This document shows, one piece after another, positions 35,430 through 46,190 of a stretch of DNA of 64,000 nt; the first letter of the stretch is position 1; each line of letters opens with the position of its first letter. Under the pieces are notes generated by a model, which ran no database searches, was not told the origin of the DNA, and was given only the letters and a program-made list of their open reading frames with translations. The DNA is from Isoetes taiwanensis (taxonomy: Eukaryota > Streptophyta > Lycopodiopsida > Isoetales > Isoetaceae), in the NCBI GenBank assembly GCA_021234155.1, contig JAJEKV010000112.1, positions 1,205,032 through 1,269,031 on the forward strand. Reading direction: 5' to 3'. The position numbers and the translations under genes are program-made.

Positions 35430-38242
35430 TTAATCACAGCAATGGAGAATGAAAATCTTCATCACCATAAACCTTCTCCAATTCCTCCTTCACAAACCTG
35501 CAGAACTGCAATTGTTTTCCAGAAAGTCTTTCCAAGCGTAGCTTCATAATCTTTCTAGGGAAAACTACCAAAATACCCCTATGAGTTTGTGTAATTACCA
35601 AAATACCCTTATGAGTTTCAAAATTACCAAAATGCCCTTGTGTATAGTAGCTATGTAGGGGCATTTTGGTAATTTTAAAACTCATAAGGCCATTTTGGTA
35701 ATTACGCAAACTCATAGGGGTATTTTGGTAGTTTTCCCATCTTTCTATCTGTCTTAGGCCAGGGCTTGTATCTGTGTGTGTTCTTCACCAGTAACTTCAT
35801 TTTTTCCTCAGTCTTGGTCTGCAGTATTTCTTCTATCTTTGGGGTGAGTACTGTTAGCACTTCATCATAGACATCCATCTTGAATGCAGGTACTAGCAGA
35901 AGTTTCCAGGGACTGCTAAGGTAAGACTTGTGTAATGGATCATCAAGAAGCAAAGTCTTACCTTTGAATCTTGGGTATGACTCATATATTTTCCCAAGTG
36001 GCTTCATCATGGTGAACGCCCGGGTTTGTTAGGGTGGTGAAAACTGGTCTTCACACATTTTCTCGTCCCCCATACAAATAGAAATCCGTCCCTCAAATCT
36101 GGACATAGTACTTTAAAGACACATCTTCCACATTAGAGAGTTGCATTGATGACCATATACCAACACAACATACGTAACAAAGTCTTCAAGAAGAACAACG
36201 CTTCGGTCCGAATATCACTTTCTTTCTGCTAGTGTATGTCATTGTCAATCCTGATTCCAAGCGTATGTGTTCATTTGCACCAAATGTTTTTACCAACACA
36301 CCATTTAAATCCAAGACAATGAGTTTATCTTTTGCTACCAAATCAATATTTAGTACGTTGGAACATCCTGAATACCTACACAACAGGAATTACTACATGA
36401 ATAAATAGATGAAGATGAAAATGAAAAATGGGTTGAATGTGGAAACCTTTCCGTATCAACAATGGCAAAGCAGGATTCTTCGACCTAACGAGAATCAAGC
36501 GGGTAATCTTACGATGAATGCAACAAAAGAAAATCAATAATATTCAATGTTTTAAGCAACACTAAGTTGTGGCCTTCTTGGCCAGCAATGCCCACACCCC
36601 CTTTTCAGGGTTATTAAGGGCAGCAATCACTTGTTGAAGATCAGGCTCACTTGAAACTTGAGGGCCTGATTCTGCATTTTCTTCAGAAGACACCCGATAG
36701 GTGTGGTGTCATGATTGAGACTGCTTTCTGCATCTTTTGCATAGCTACTTCTTGTTCTCTTTCTTGTAGCTTTGAACAACTTCTTTGCTATCCTCCGACT
36801 TACCCCTCTTTGTTCTTACCGCCCTTTCCTTTTTTGGCAAATATTCACCCAAGTTGCCCTCATCCGATGGAATTACTCCCTCAACTTCCTTAGGTGCTTC
36901 AGTGTGTACAATCGGGTCTGTTGTTTTTTCCACAACTGGTGTTGTGTTTACAACTGGTGCTATGTTTACAGCTTCTTCTATAGCTTCTTGGACATCTTCT
37001 TGGACTGGTGGTGGTGGTTCTGCTGTTGTATTCAAATCAGTCACAATTGACTGTACTCCTATAGGACTTTGCAGGTGTTGTGCATCTTCAAATGGCACCA
37101 TTGTCCTTCTTTGAACTCTAAAGGGTGAGACCTCTATTGCAGGACGGATTAACACATCCTTTTTTGGCAACATGGCCAAAACCTAGCTCGTCAAATACAC
37201 CCTCTGGCACCTTTCCAGGGCAACCATGAATACATTGTCCTCCTATCAACAATGAACAACAAGCTATATGATACTCATGTTGGCAATTCAGTGCTAAACT
37301 TAACCTGTAAGCTTTAGTGAATTCCAGACCACATGCTGAACATGTATAAAATGGATCTTCCACTAACAACTTATCTCGTATAATAGTATAGATGCTAAAT
37401 GTTGCAGGAGTATCCATTTTCAGCTTCCACAAATTGTTTATGTAGAATTGCAGAAGTCTCTGTTCTTCTTCGAGAACTTTTAACTCCTCCTCAAGTTTGA
37501 GTTTACATTTGACCTACTCATTAATGGATGTAGGGTTCATTGCTTTTTGTACTTTGTTCCTATGCCAAGTTTCCATCCGAATGATCCGCTCCAAATCTTT
37601 AATTTACGCCTCCAACTCACGGTTTGGATTGCTTTTTGAATTCCTCTGTTTTGTAGCCAAATCATTTGTGTGTCTGTCTTAAACCTGTTCTCGGCCTCTT
37701 CCAACATCATTTTTTTTGTAATTGAGGCCTTCTCATTGCCTTCAGCTCACTTCCCTCTTGCTTCCGGATTCTTTGTGATAAGTAAAACTGATTTTCCAAT
37801 CTCATGTAATTGCATTCTCTAAGGTTTTATGTTTTCATCACATGCACCGATCTCATTTGATCCAGTTTGCCACCTTTGGCTTTGCCTTCATTTCGTTTTC
37901 CTAACGTGTGCTACAACATCTACCTCTGTTTTTACTTGTCTATTGTTGTGGTATCTTTGGCATTGCACAAACAAATGCATTGATTTACTTTGTGTTCCTC
38001 AAGGTGCAACTATTGATCTAGTGCAATTTTCAAACGCAAAAGCAAGGGGCGGTTGCTTTCTTACTTCTTTGTTGTGACAATTCTTGTAGATTTTTGGCGA
38101 GTGTTTCCAACTTCTCTTGAAGATGCTCCTTTGCACAATGCCATTTTATCTTTCCCTTATTCAACTTCTTTGTCCAAACAGAATCCCAATCTCGATCCGT
38201 GACATTATTTTCCAACCAAGTTTCTTCCTCGTGGGGATTCAC
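35430..38242 (-). pseudogene. RING-like / FCP1-like HAD phosphatase gene of the transposon (full-length copy)
   Basis: Minus-strand gene starting about 200 bp inside the right terminal repeat. In order: 38242-38030, an N-terminal segment with a helix-rich EKLETLAKNLQEL stretch. Then 37432-37118, a Cys/His finger (CSAC, CQHEYHIACC, CIHGC) of RING/PHD-like spacing. Then 37179-36745, a Pro/Glu/Val-rich linker ending in Lys-rich sequence. Then 36383-36186, KLIVLDLNGVLV, the nucleophile motif of FCP1/NIF-type HAD phosphatases with Asn in place of the second Asp. Last, 36010-35750, KTLLLDD, the later acidic motif. Several pieces must be spliced and some frames are broken. A 181-bp MITE sits near its 3' end. 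It could be the element's own second gene or a captured host gene. Confidence 0.65.
35558..35738. mobile_element. 181-bp Mutator-type MITE with 9-bp target duplication
   Basis: An almost perfect palindrome starting GGGAAAACTACCAAAATACC and ending with its reverse complement. It is flanked by ATCTTTCTA (35549-35557 and 35739-35747), with the empty site in unit 2. A 9-bp duplication is the hallmark of Mutator-like insertion. Confidence 0.9.
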
Positions 38243-38423
38243 CCCCGAATTGCACAGACGTCTAATGCAGTGAAAATTATCCGCGCTTCATGCCTCCATC
38301 ATCAACAGTGAAACACTGATCTGAGTTTTCGTGCCCAGGGGAAAAGGAGGGAGAAGGGTGTGACGGGCTTCGACGTCCGCGAGTTTCAGCACTTAAAGTG
38401 CTTAAACGCTTCGCCAAAAGTTG

Positions 38424-38446
38424 TACCCCACTAGCGATTTTACATC
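38424..38446 (-). repeat. Right terminal inverted repeat
   Basis: Partner of 20558-20580. Adjacent sequence 38380-38420 contains agcacttaaagtgcttaa, a small palindrome of the subterminal motif. Confidence 0.8.
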
Positions 38447-40660
38447 CTAAAGCATATGATGGTGTTGATTGGGGATTCTTGAAAAAGTGTCTTTTACTCT
38501 TGATTCAGCAAGTCATTTACAACGAATATTATGAAGCTGCATAGAAGAGCCATCTGATATTTTTATGGTGGATAGAGGAATTCGGTAAAGTTTTTTATAG
38601 TGGATAGAGGAATTCGGTAAGGTTGTCCCTTAGCACCTTTTCTCTTCCTGATTGTGGTAGAAGCATTATCCCAGCTTTCCTCTGTGGCATCATTCAAGGT
38701 CTACCAATGGACGATGGTTCTTAAGAGTATATAATCAATTTGCAGACAATACTTTTCTATTCTTAATGCTGAGGCTGAAAATCTTCATAATGCTAAGCTA
38801 TTGTTAGACACATTCACCTTAGCATCGGGGGCTATTGTGGGAAAGTGTATTGCTTTGTGGATGTTGGACAATCCTGTCCCTCCTTGTATTTTAGACTATC
38901 CATGAAAGATGCTTCTGCATGGCAAGACCACGAACTTACTTGGTATTCTTGTTGGCATTCATGTTCCTGCTTCAGATGTTTGCGATGAAATTATTAGAGG
39001 GTTGCAAAAATATTTATTTTGGTGGAATATAGCTAAATTACCCATGCCTTGGAAAATCAATGTAGCTAAATGTGTTCTTGGTAATAGTACCCCACAGTGT
39101 AGGGTACAAAAGATTGTGCATATTATCAGGATTTGGGGTGAAAATGAGAAAGGAGCTATAGTCAAGGTTGCCTAAGCGAAGTGCATTAGATCTAAGGCAG
39201 CTGGTAGCTTTGGAATGTTAATTGTCACCTCCAAATTAAGGGGACAATATCAGAGTTTTTTGGAAGATTCTTGCTAGTAAGGATGATTCTCCTAAGTTTG
39301 AGGTTTTTGACGCAGTCAATTTAACATTGTCTTCCATCTCATAAGACTACCATTAAGCCTCTCCTTCTTTGGGCTTTACTTTATCATCTACATCCATATC
39401 CTAATGCTTCCCTTATTCTAAATGCATTGCTTGCTATTTGGGATACTGTTAGGTCTCTTTTTCATATCAATCCCGAGGCATGTCTTCAGTTGTCCACTCC
39501 ATGTTGATGGATCCCTTGCAGGACACTTCAGAGAATATGCCTTTGAGTGTTGTCATTCATTCAAAGAGACATCAATGATGGATAGCAGTGGTTATAAGCA
39601 CTACTATAGCTTGGTAAGAGTCTGATCATGTCATGTCATGGAAAGTAATTAGAACAAACTTCTTGTTGTACAGACGGGATAAGCAATTTGGACTCGTATT
39701 GCTGCATTGTTGCCATAGGATTCTTGCCCGCAAATTGAAGTAGTTGTATATGGTTGCCATCAGGGCATCAATTCAGGGTGCTTTGTTTCTTCTCTTTATA
39801 AATCGCTTGTGCATTCTGAAACCTAATCTTCATCTAATAGATGGCATCTTTAAGTCCCCCAGCTATAATGGAATAAGTGTTTGGACAAGGGTGTGAGATA
39901 AGTCGTTTCATCCCAAAGCGGCAGTTTTGTGGTGGCAAATAATCCATAGATGTCTTAGAGTTAATAAGCAAGTCTATAAAATTGATATTCAGATTTTAGA
40001 ACTCTGTCTTTTATGTAAGCAAAGGGTTGAGAGTATTGAGCAGCGCTTTTGGTTATGTGCGCAATTTTGGTTGGCATGATCTTAGTTTATTAATCCTATT
40101 TAGCACCGCTCTATCTAGCCATCAAATTCTGCTCTCTATTCATCCTGATGCATGGCCCACATTGATGAAACGAGCTTTTCATCTTGCGTGTGGTTGGCTC
40201 TAATGGTTGATCTGGAAGAGGAGATTGTTTATCTTGAAGGGCATGGTCACTGCAGATGAGATTCTTTTTTTTCCTTGAAGGACGAACGAAAAATTTATTA
40301 ATCACAAGTAAACATTACAAGATGTACAAATCTCATCTAGCTGTGCAAGCACAAGACAACGCCCCCGAAGCATGAGCCTGAAGCATTATGTACTTACTCT
40401 AGCATAGGAGACTAATGATAAGAATTAATTTGTAGATACTGAATCCAAATATGGTCTCTCGCTGTAGATGAGATTCTTCTTCAATGGATGCAGAATACAA
40501 TGGTTATAGCTTATAATTGTTCTTCTTTTGATCAAAAGAAGAAACTACTGAATTAGGAAGTTTATCCTTAGATTTATTCCAGGGTAGATGGTTCATTTAA
40601 GAGACTGGGTAATCGCCCTATGATTTCTGGTCCTCTTGTGTTATCATATAAGCAGGCTAA
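38447..40660 (+). pseudogene. LINE fragment, right half: end of reverse transcriptase and zf-RVT region
   Basis: It resumes the LINE of 19700-20557 with KAYDGVDWGFLKKCL. Then come a remnant LNAEAENLHNAKLLLD, LGILVGIHVPASDV, FWWNIAKLPMPWK and, near 39920-40080, LWWQIIHRCLRVNKQVYK followed by a Cys-x2-Cys and WLCAQFW, which is the zf-RVT domain of plant LINEs. Stops and frameshifts are frequent. A duplicated phrase at 38560-38620 (gtggatagaggaattcggtaa twice) and the 199-bp insertion at 40267-40465 interrupt it. Confidence 0.85.
40267..40465 (-). mobile_element. 199-bp truncated LINE insertion with 13-bp target duplication
   Basis: AGATGAGATTCTT occurs at 40254-40266 and 40466-40478. Between them the minus strand ends in A residues after a taataaatttttcg 3' end, as in a 5'-truncated LINE copy. 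It lies within the LINE right half, so it is younger than that LINE. Confidence 0.85.
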
Positions 40661-40675
40661 GCGCTATTTGCACAA

Positions 40676-41540
40676 ATGGGGGTTATATATGCCGGAATGC
40701 TAATTAAAGCTGCAGAGGTGCAAGAAATTGTCGTTCCTCAGCTTATTCAAACTGTGGTAGAGGAATTCAAAGATGTATTCTTTGATAAGTTTACAGAGTT
40801 ACCTCCCTTTCGTGAGGTGAACCATAAAATTGAATTGTTCCTTGGATCTGCACCACCTTCACGACCTCCTTACCATTTTAATGCTGTGGAGATGGTGGAA
40901 TTAAAAAAGCAGCTTGAAGAATTAGTGAAGTAAGGATTTATTAGGCCTAGCACATCTCTGGCAGTTTGTGCCTATGTGTTGATTATAGATTGTTGAATCA
41001 GTTTACTATCAAGAATGGTTATGATTTGCCCAGAGTAGATGATCTATTTGATCAATTAAATGGTAGCAAATTCTTTTCTAAGATTTATTTGCGCTTCGGC
41101 TATTACCAGATCAAAATTGGGAAAGAAAATATTCCTAAAACTGCTTTTCGTATAAGATATGGACATTATGAATTTGTAGGCAACATCATTTGGGCTTGCC
41201 AACGCACCTGCCACTTTTATGAGCTTATGAACGATGTTTTTTGGACTCAGCTTGATCAATTCGTGCTCGTGTTCTTCGATGACATTTTGATTTACTATAA
41301 AATGCTAGAAAAGCATGTGGAGCACTTGCGTGCAGATTTGAATCTCTTGAGACAGCATAAGCTCTACGGTAAACTTTCCAAATGCAGTTTTGCCCAAGAG
41401 CAGTTGATTTATTTGGGCCATCTTGTCTTTAGCAAGGGAATTGAACCGGATCCTAAAAAGGTGAAAGCCATACAGGAATGGCCTCCATCTTAATCTGTAC
41501 GAGAAATTAGAGCATTTCTGGGTTTAGCTGGGTATGTGGG
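40676..41540 (+). pseudogene. Ty3-gypsy reverse-transcriptase fragment
   Basis: The frame 40676-40933 reads EFKDVFFDKFTELPPFREV and ELKKQLEEL. Frame 40966-41493 reads CVDYRLLNQFTIKNGYDLPR, FSKIYLRFGYYQIKI, then VFFDDILIY (catalytic FDD at about 41275) and LGHLVF. A final REIRAFLGLAGYV follows after one stop. This is the gypsy RT core without gag, protease, RNase H or integrase. It joins unrelated sequence on both sides, so it is a truncated piece. Confidence 0.85.
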
Positions 41541-41832
41541 CAGTATTGTAGTTCCAAGGTTCAAATGAGACATGGTCGTATTAATGCGTCATCCCAAAAA
41601 TATAAAGAAGTCAAGCAATGAATTCAAACCATTGAAAATTGGTGAGCACCCAATATCAAGGGAGCCACCATTTATGAATTATACCTCATTGCAACAGGCA
41701 ATAAGACGTGCCCACTAGATAAATCCAGGCCACCGGGAATGATGCCAAGTGGCCCTGCCCATGTGGGTGAAGGTATATAATGAAAGGAGCATAGTATTGG
41801 AAGATTACAGAGGGTTATGGTATTCCCATACT
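41541..41832. other. Unassigned junction sequence
   Basis: No motif recognised between the gypsy RT fragment and the left arm of the inverted LTR pair. Confidence 0.3.
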
Positions 41833-43867
41833 TCAATATAACCTTAATATTTTGAGTTATAAATCATACATAAAGAGTTGTAGGCCCTTGCTTAGAAGAT
41901 GTGGTCTAGACAAAGCTATTCTGGACCGCTCTTCCCGTCGCGTGTAGCTTATAGTGAGACTCTGTATAACCAATACCTATAACAAACGAATAAGAGCATG
42001 GGGGGCTTGGGTATTTCGTAGATAGATAAAACATAGTCAGTTAATAGATACTTCTCGTAATTACTACTTTGTGTTTTAATTCAGTGGTTTTTCCATGCTT
42101 GGGTATTTTCTTGAAGCCGTAGGATCATGTAATGGCAAAATGGTCATTTGGATGATGGTTAAGGTGCAGGAATGTATGGAGATCCTGATATGTATCAATT
42201 GTGGCATCTTGCATTGAACGACCCATCTTCGGAGGGGTGGGGTGGCAGTCAACTCCGCATCTGTGGCCAGAGGGCTATAGAAGGATGAGTCCAATGGGAG
42301 AGCCCCCGTGTTTTAAGGCCTCTACGTATAGTGGAATATGTCTCCTTGGGGTCGCGACCCAAGGGAAAATTTGGATTGGATCTTAGATCCGTAGCATGAA
42401 ACTATATAAAATTAATAGTCTAACCCCTTGCAGGAAAATAGAGCGAGGTAAGTTGCTGCAGTCGTGTATTGATCATAATGCTACCTGGGCACTCATCTAC
42501 CCATGAAAAAGCGCAGATCCATTGCCTCCCGGGGGGTTCACTTATAGTAAGGGGGGTATGCCATGCGTGCATAGGGTGATCAAAAACACCCATTATCGAT
42601 TTCTTGAAAGGCAAATTCGACCCCTTCGTACAAAGTTTACCCCAAGTAGTGGCAAAAACCTCCCTACCTCTTATTATAACATTATGGAAATGGGTGAAAA
42701 ACCCCCTACAAGTCACTTTCCGGGCACATTGTATGGCACTTACGGTGAATCCCCTTGCATTGCCTCTATTAGCAAGGTGCACACCATCTCGGGATTAAGG
42801 CAGGGGAAGATGGGTTGGGGGCTGTGTCGAGGAGAGGCTTTGTCAATTTGCCGGGTTGGGTGTGGAAGGCGAATGCCACACCCTTGAGTTGTTTGGCATA
42901 TGATGACATTCGGATCGCTATCTTTGGCTGTCCGGGTCGATCAGCCCCTGCAGTGATGTTGAGCACGAGCTTGGTACGGAGGTTGGGCTCATACATTCAA
43001 GAGATCATGGATCGCCGAGATCAGCTCAGTCCTCGGGCATTTACTTGATACGTGTACATATTTAGGTCTATATTTGTATTTCTACAGTTTGACATCAAAC
43101 CTATTCCCGTTACAGTTTTTCCCCCAAAGAACCCGGGGCGAGGGGGTTTTTTAATCCGGACAGTAATACGCTTGCTGCACCTTCTGTTTGGGTTCCATAG
43201 GCCAATTGGTCTCCGTGGACGATAAAAATCCTATTCTATTCTATTCTATTATATTATCCGTATAATTATTGGTTCCCTACCCCAGTTTTTCCCACTTAGT
43301 CCAAGTGGACTAACCCCCTCTTGTTTATTATATGTCTATTAAAGATGGCACGTCCGGATGGGCCCAGTATCACGTGACACTTAGACTCCTCCATGACGTG
43401 GTAGTTTCGGGAAACCTAGGATGAGCTAGAGCTGGTATTGAAGCACCAGATTTACGAGATCTTGGCCAGAGCTCTTAAGGCCGGATATACTATGGCTGAG
43501 AGACATCCGAGGGTTCATCTCTTATGGAGAGTCGGTGATGAACCTTCCGAGGGTTCTGATTCTACTGGGTCTTCATCATTCACCTCAGATGGTTTCGTTT
43601 GTACATACGTCTTTTGTTATTCTTTGATCTGCTGTTAGCATAAAAACTCTATAAGCAGTAAGGCTATCTGTAGTGTGATATCATGTTGGGGGATGGGGTC
43701 CTTCGAACGTTATGCATATGAGTTGTTGTCACTTTGTGATCAATGTGAATATCTGATGAGATTGTGCAGTTCATGAATGTTTAGTATTACATGATAGCTA
43801 GTTCTATCTTGTTTTGAATGTAATTGTGTAATGCGGGCGACGACTCATGTCAAATGGGCTGGGTCCA
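41833..43867 (+). repeat. LTR, left arm of an inverted LTR pair
   Basis: Matches the reverse complement of 44122-46036 over its length, apart from insertions. It ends in gggtcca directly before a primer-binding site, so this is a 5' LTR in plus orientation. It contains a non-LTR insertion at about 42476-43262 that the other arm lacks. Divergence between the arms is around 15% by eye, so it is not a recent duplication. Confidence 0.8.
42476..43262 (+). mobile_element. Non-LTR-type insertion with (TTCTA)n tail, copy c
   Basis: Absent from the opposite arm at the corresponding point. Its 3' end has the same phrase order as 6640-6775 and 17295-17450 and ends in repeated ttcta. A frame at 42815-43048 is open but has no motif I can name. 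The microsatellite-like tail rather than poly(A) fits an RTE-like family or its SINE partner; that assignment is inference. Confidence 0.6.
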
Positions 43868-43868
43868 T

Positions 43869-43880
43869 TGGTATCAGAGC
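43869..43880 (+). other. Primer-binding site (initiator-Met tRNA)
   Basis: TGGTATCAGAGC, the exact complement of the 3' end of plant initiator-Met tRNA, lies 1 bp after the LTR end. Confidence 0.9.
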
Positions 43881-44121
43881 GAAGGTTTCTGACACCTTCA
43901 GGATGTGGGAATCATGGGATAAGAATTAGAGAATTCTACTATAAAGTAGAATGGTTTGGCTTGGGAACAACCGTTATTGTCCTTTTCCAGGTGAATAACA
44001 AGATGCTTGGAAATGAGCGTGAGAATTTGGGAACTGGAGGTAGCAATAATCCTCCGAATTGAACTGCTTTTTGGCAGCTATGCAGCAACAACTGGCCACT
44101 ATACAACAACAGGTTGCTAGA
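43881..44121 (+). pseudogene. Gypsy gag start fragment
   Basis: About 240 bp of leader and gag N-terminus. After a one-base shift it reads AAMQQQLATIQQQVARRIQP, the Gln-rich start typical of plant gypsy gag. It is cut off where the inverted LTR begins. Confidence 0.65.
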
Positions 44122-46036
44122 CGGATCCAACCCTTTTGACATGAGCCATCGCCCGCATTACACAATTGCATTTAAAACAAGATAGTCCTAACTATCATGT
44201 AATAATAAACATTCATGAACTACAAAATCTCAATAGATATTCACACTGATCACAAAGTGACAATAACTTATATGCATAACGTTTGATGAACCCCATCCCC
44301 CAGCATGATATCACACCACAGATAGCCTTACTGCTTATAGAGTTTGTATGCTAACAACATATCAAAGGATAACAAAACATGTCTGTACAACCGTAAATAT
44401 AACAAGTTTTTTTTTTTTTTGAAGAATATAAGAATATATTAAACCACTAGAATGCGATCAAGTACAATGATAAGTGTGGTGCTAAGAAATGAAGCGCCCA
44501 TCATGATCCACAATCTGTAGGAATATCGACCAAATTTCCGCCCTAAGCTGTGCGGACAAGCTTGAGACTTGGTAAGCCTGCCATAACTTATGCCTCAAGA
44601 TGGAACTAACTTAAAAGGGCTAAACCTTGTGATTCGAAAGACATTCGGCTCTCAGTCTTTTCCAAATCAGCCACAAAAGCCAAGCTCTGCATAAATGGCT
44701 TTGCCGGGCAGCCTTTGCCCACCGCTAGGAAGGACTCCCAAGAGAATCTTACATTTGCATAGTGAAGTCCCAAAGAGGGCTCTCACCCGGGACCAAGCTG
44801 CCCCTACCTCGTACGCAAGGACAAAGCAGTGCTCAATGGTCTCACGTTGCCTCCCACATAAAGGGCATGTTTCCGCTACCTGAGGCTTGAACCTGTGGAC
44901 TCGGACATTCACCCTGAGGCTACGGTGCAAGATCTGCCACAAAAGGGTACGAATTTTAGGAGGAGGTAATGTATTCCACGTAAATATAATAAGTTCACTC
45001 AGATCCTTCATCTAAGGTGACTGATGAAAACCCAGTAGAACCATAACCTTCGGAAGGTTCATCTCCCAACTCTCCATCTAAGAGATGAACCCTCGGCTAT
45101 CTCTGCTCATAGTATATCTGTCGGAAGATGTCAATTGGCATCTCATAAATCCGGTGCTTCGACACTAGCTCTGGCTCGTTCCAGGTTTTCCAAAACCACC
45201 ATGTCACAAAGGAGTCTAAGTGTAACGTGATACTAGGCTCATCTGGATGTGCCATCTTTAATAGACATATAACCAGCAAGAGGGGGTTAGTCCACTCGGA
45301 CTAAATGGAAAAAACTGGAATAGGGAACCAACAACCATACTAATAATAAAATAGTCATCCATGTTCAATATACGACTGCCGCAACTTACTTCGCTCCATT
45401 TTTCAGCAAGGGGTTAGACTATTAATCTCATAAGTCTCATGCTAAATGCTAACTACATGCTTAGGATCTATGATCCAATCCAATTCTTCCCTTGGATCGC
45501 GACCCCAAGGAGATATATTCCACTATACGTACAGGCCTTAAAACAAGGAGGCTCTCCCCTTGGACTCATCCCTCTAACCCTCTGGCCACGGATGCAGAGT
45601 TACACAGCCGCCCCACCCCTCCGAAGATGGGCCGTTCGTCAATGCAAGATGCCACAACTGATACATATCGGGATCTCTATACATTCCCACACCATAACCT
45701 CAACCATCATCCAAATGACCATTTTGCCATTACATGATCCTACGGCTTCTAACAAACACCTAAGCATGGAAAAGCCACCGAATTAAAACACAGAATAACA
45801 ATTACGGGAAATATCTATTAACTAGCTATGTTTTCATAATTTAATCTATCTGCGAAATACCTAAGCCCCCCATGTCTTATTCGTTTGTTATAGATATTGG
45901 TTATACAGAGTCTCGCTATAAGTTTATACGTGACGGGAAGAGCGGTCCTGATAGCTTTGTCTAGACCACATCTTCTAAGCAAAGGCCTACAACTCTTTAA
46001 GTATGGTTTATAACTCAAACTATTAAGGTTATATTG
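44122..46036 (-). repeat. LTR, right arm of the inverted LTR pair
   Basis: Reverse-complement partner of 41833-43867, beginning at the LTR terminus (cggatccaaccc versus tggacccagccc). A second element of the same family may have inserted in opposite orientation within gag, or the element may have been rearranged. It contains a LINE insertion (44408-44978). Confidence 0.8.
44408..44978 (-). mobile_element. 571-bp 5'-truncated LINE with poly(A) and 16-bp target duplication
   Basis: The flanks are CGTAAATATAACAAGT (44392-44407) and CGTAAATATAATAAGT (44979-44994), one mismatch. The minus strand encodes LPPPKIRTLLWQILHRSLRV and a CPLCGRQRETIEHCF zinc segment, the plant LINE zf-RVT domain, and ends in A residues. 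The same domain type is in the split LINE. Confidence 0.9.
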
Positions 46037-46135
46037 ACGGTTCTTCGATCGGCTCCCGAAATTAACTCCAGGAGCCGGGTTCGCCTGACGTGGCGGGAGC
46101 GTCGCGGGGGTAAGATTTTGCGTGGCAACAGCTAC

Positions 46136-46157
46136 TGGGTTCGCCCAAGCGAACCCA
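46136..46157. repeat. GGGTTCGC/GCGAACCC hairpin, copy 1
   Basis: A 9-bp stem TGGGTTCGC/GCGAACCCA with a 4-base loop. It belongs to the sequence that existed before the solo LTR and the chromovirus inserted; copies 2 and 3 lie at 48691-48708 and 61656-61675. Confidence 0.7.
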
Positions 46158-46190
46158 AACCCTGGTTTAGCCACCCGTGTGATGGCATTG

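Larger units (their letters stand above)
20558..38446 (+). mobile_element. 17.9 kb DNA transposon inserted in the LINE
   Basis: The ends are GGTGCAAAATCGGTACTGGG on the left and, read inward from the right, GATGTAAAATCGCTAGTGGG, an imperfect 20-bp terminal inverted repeat. It is flanked by CTAAAG (20552-20557 and 38447-38452), present once in the uninterrupted LINE reading, so the boundary is well fixed. Inside, a transposase runs rightward from the left end and a RING/FCP1-like gene runs leftward from the right end. Their convergent 3' parts exist as three tandem units (about 22885-26150, 26150-30575 and 30575-36850). I do not assign a superfamily: the target duplication looks like 5-6 bp, and the transposase signature is known to me only as a class. 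Confidence 0.85.

Noticed and set aside
20558-38446. CACTA (En/Spm) identity for the large transposon
   Set aside because: The termini do not begin CACTA and the target duplication is longer than 3 bp.
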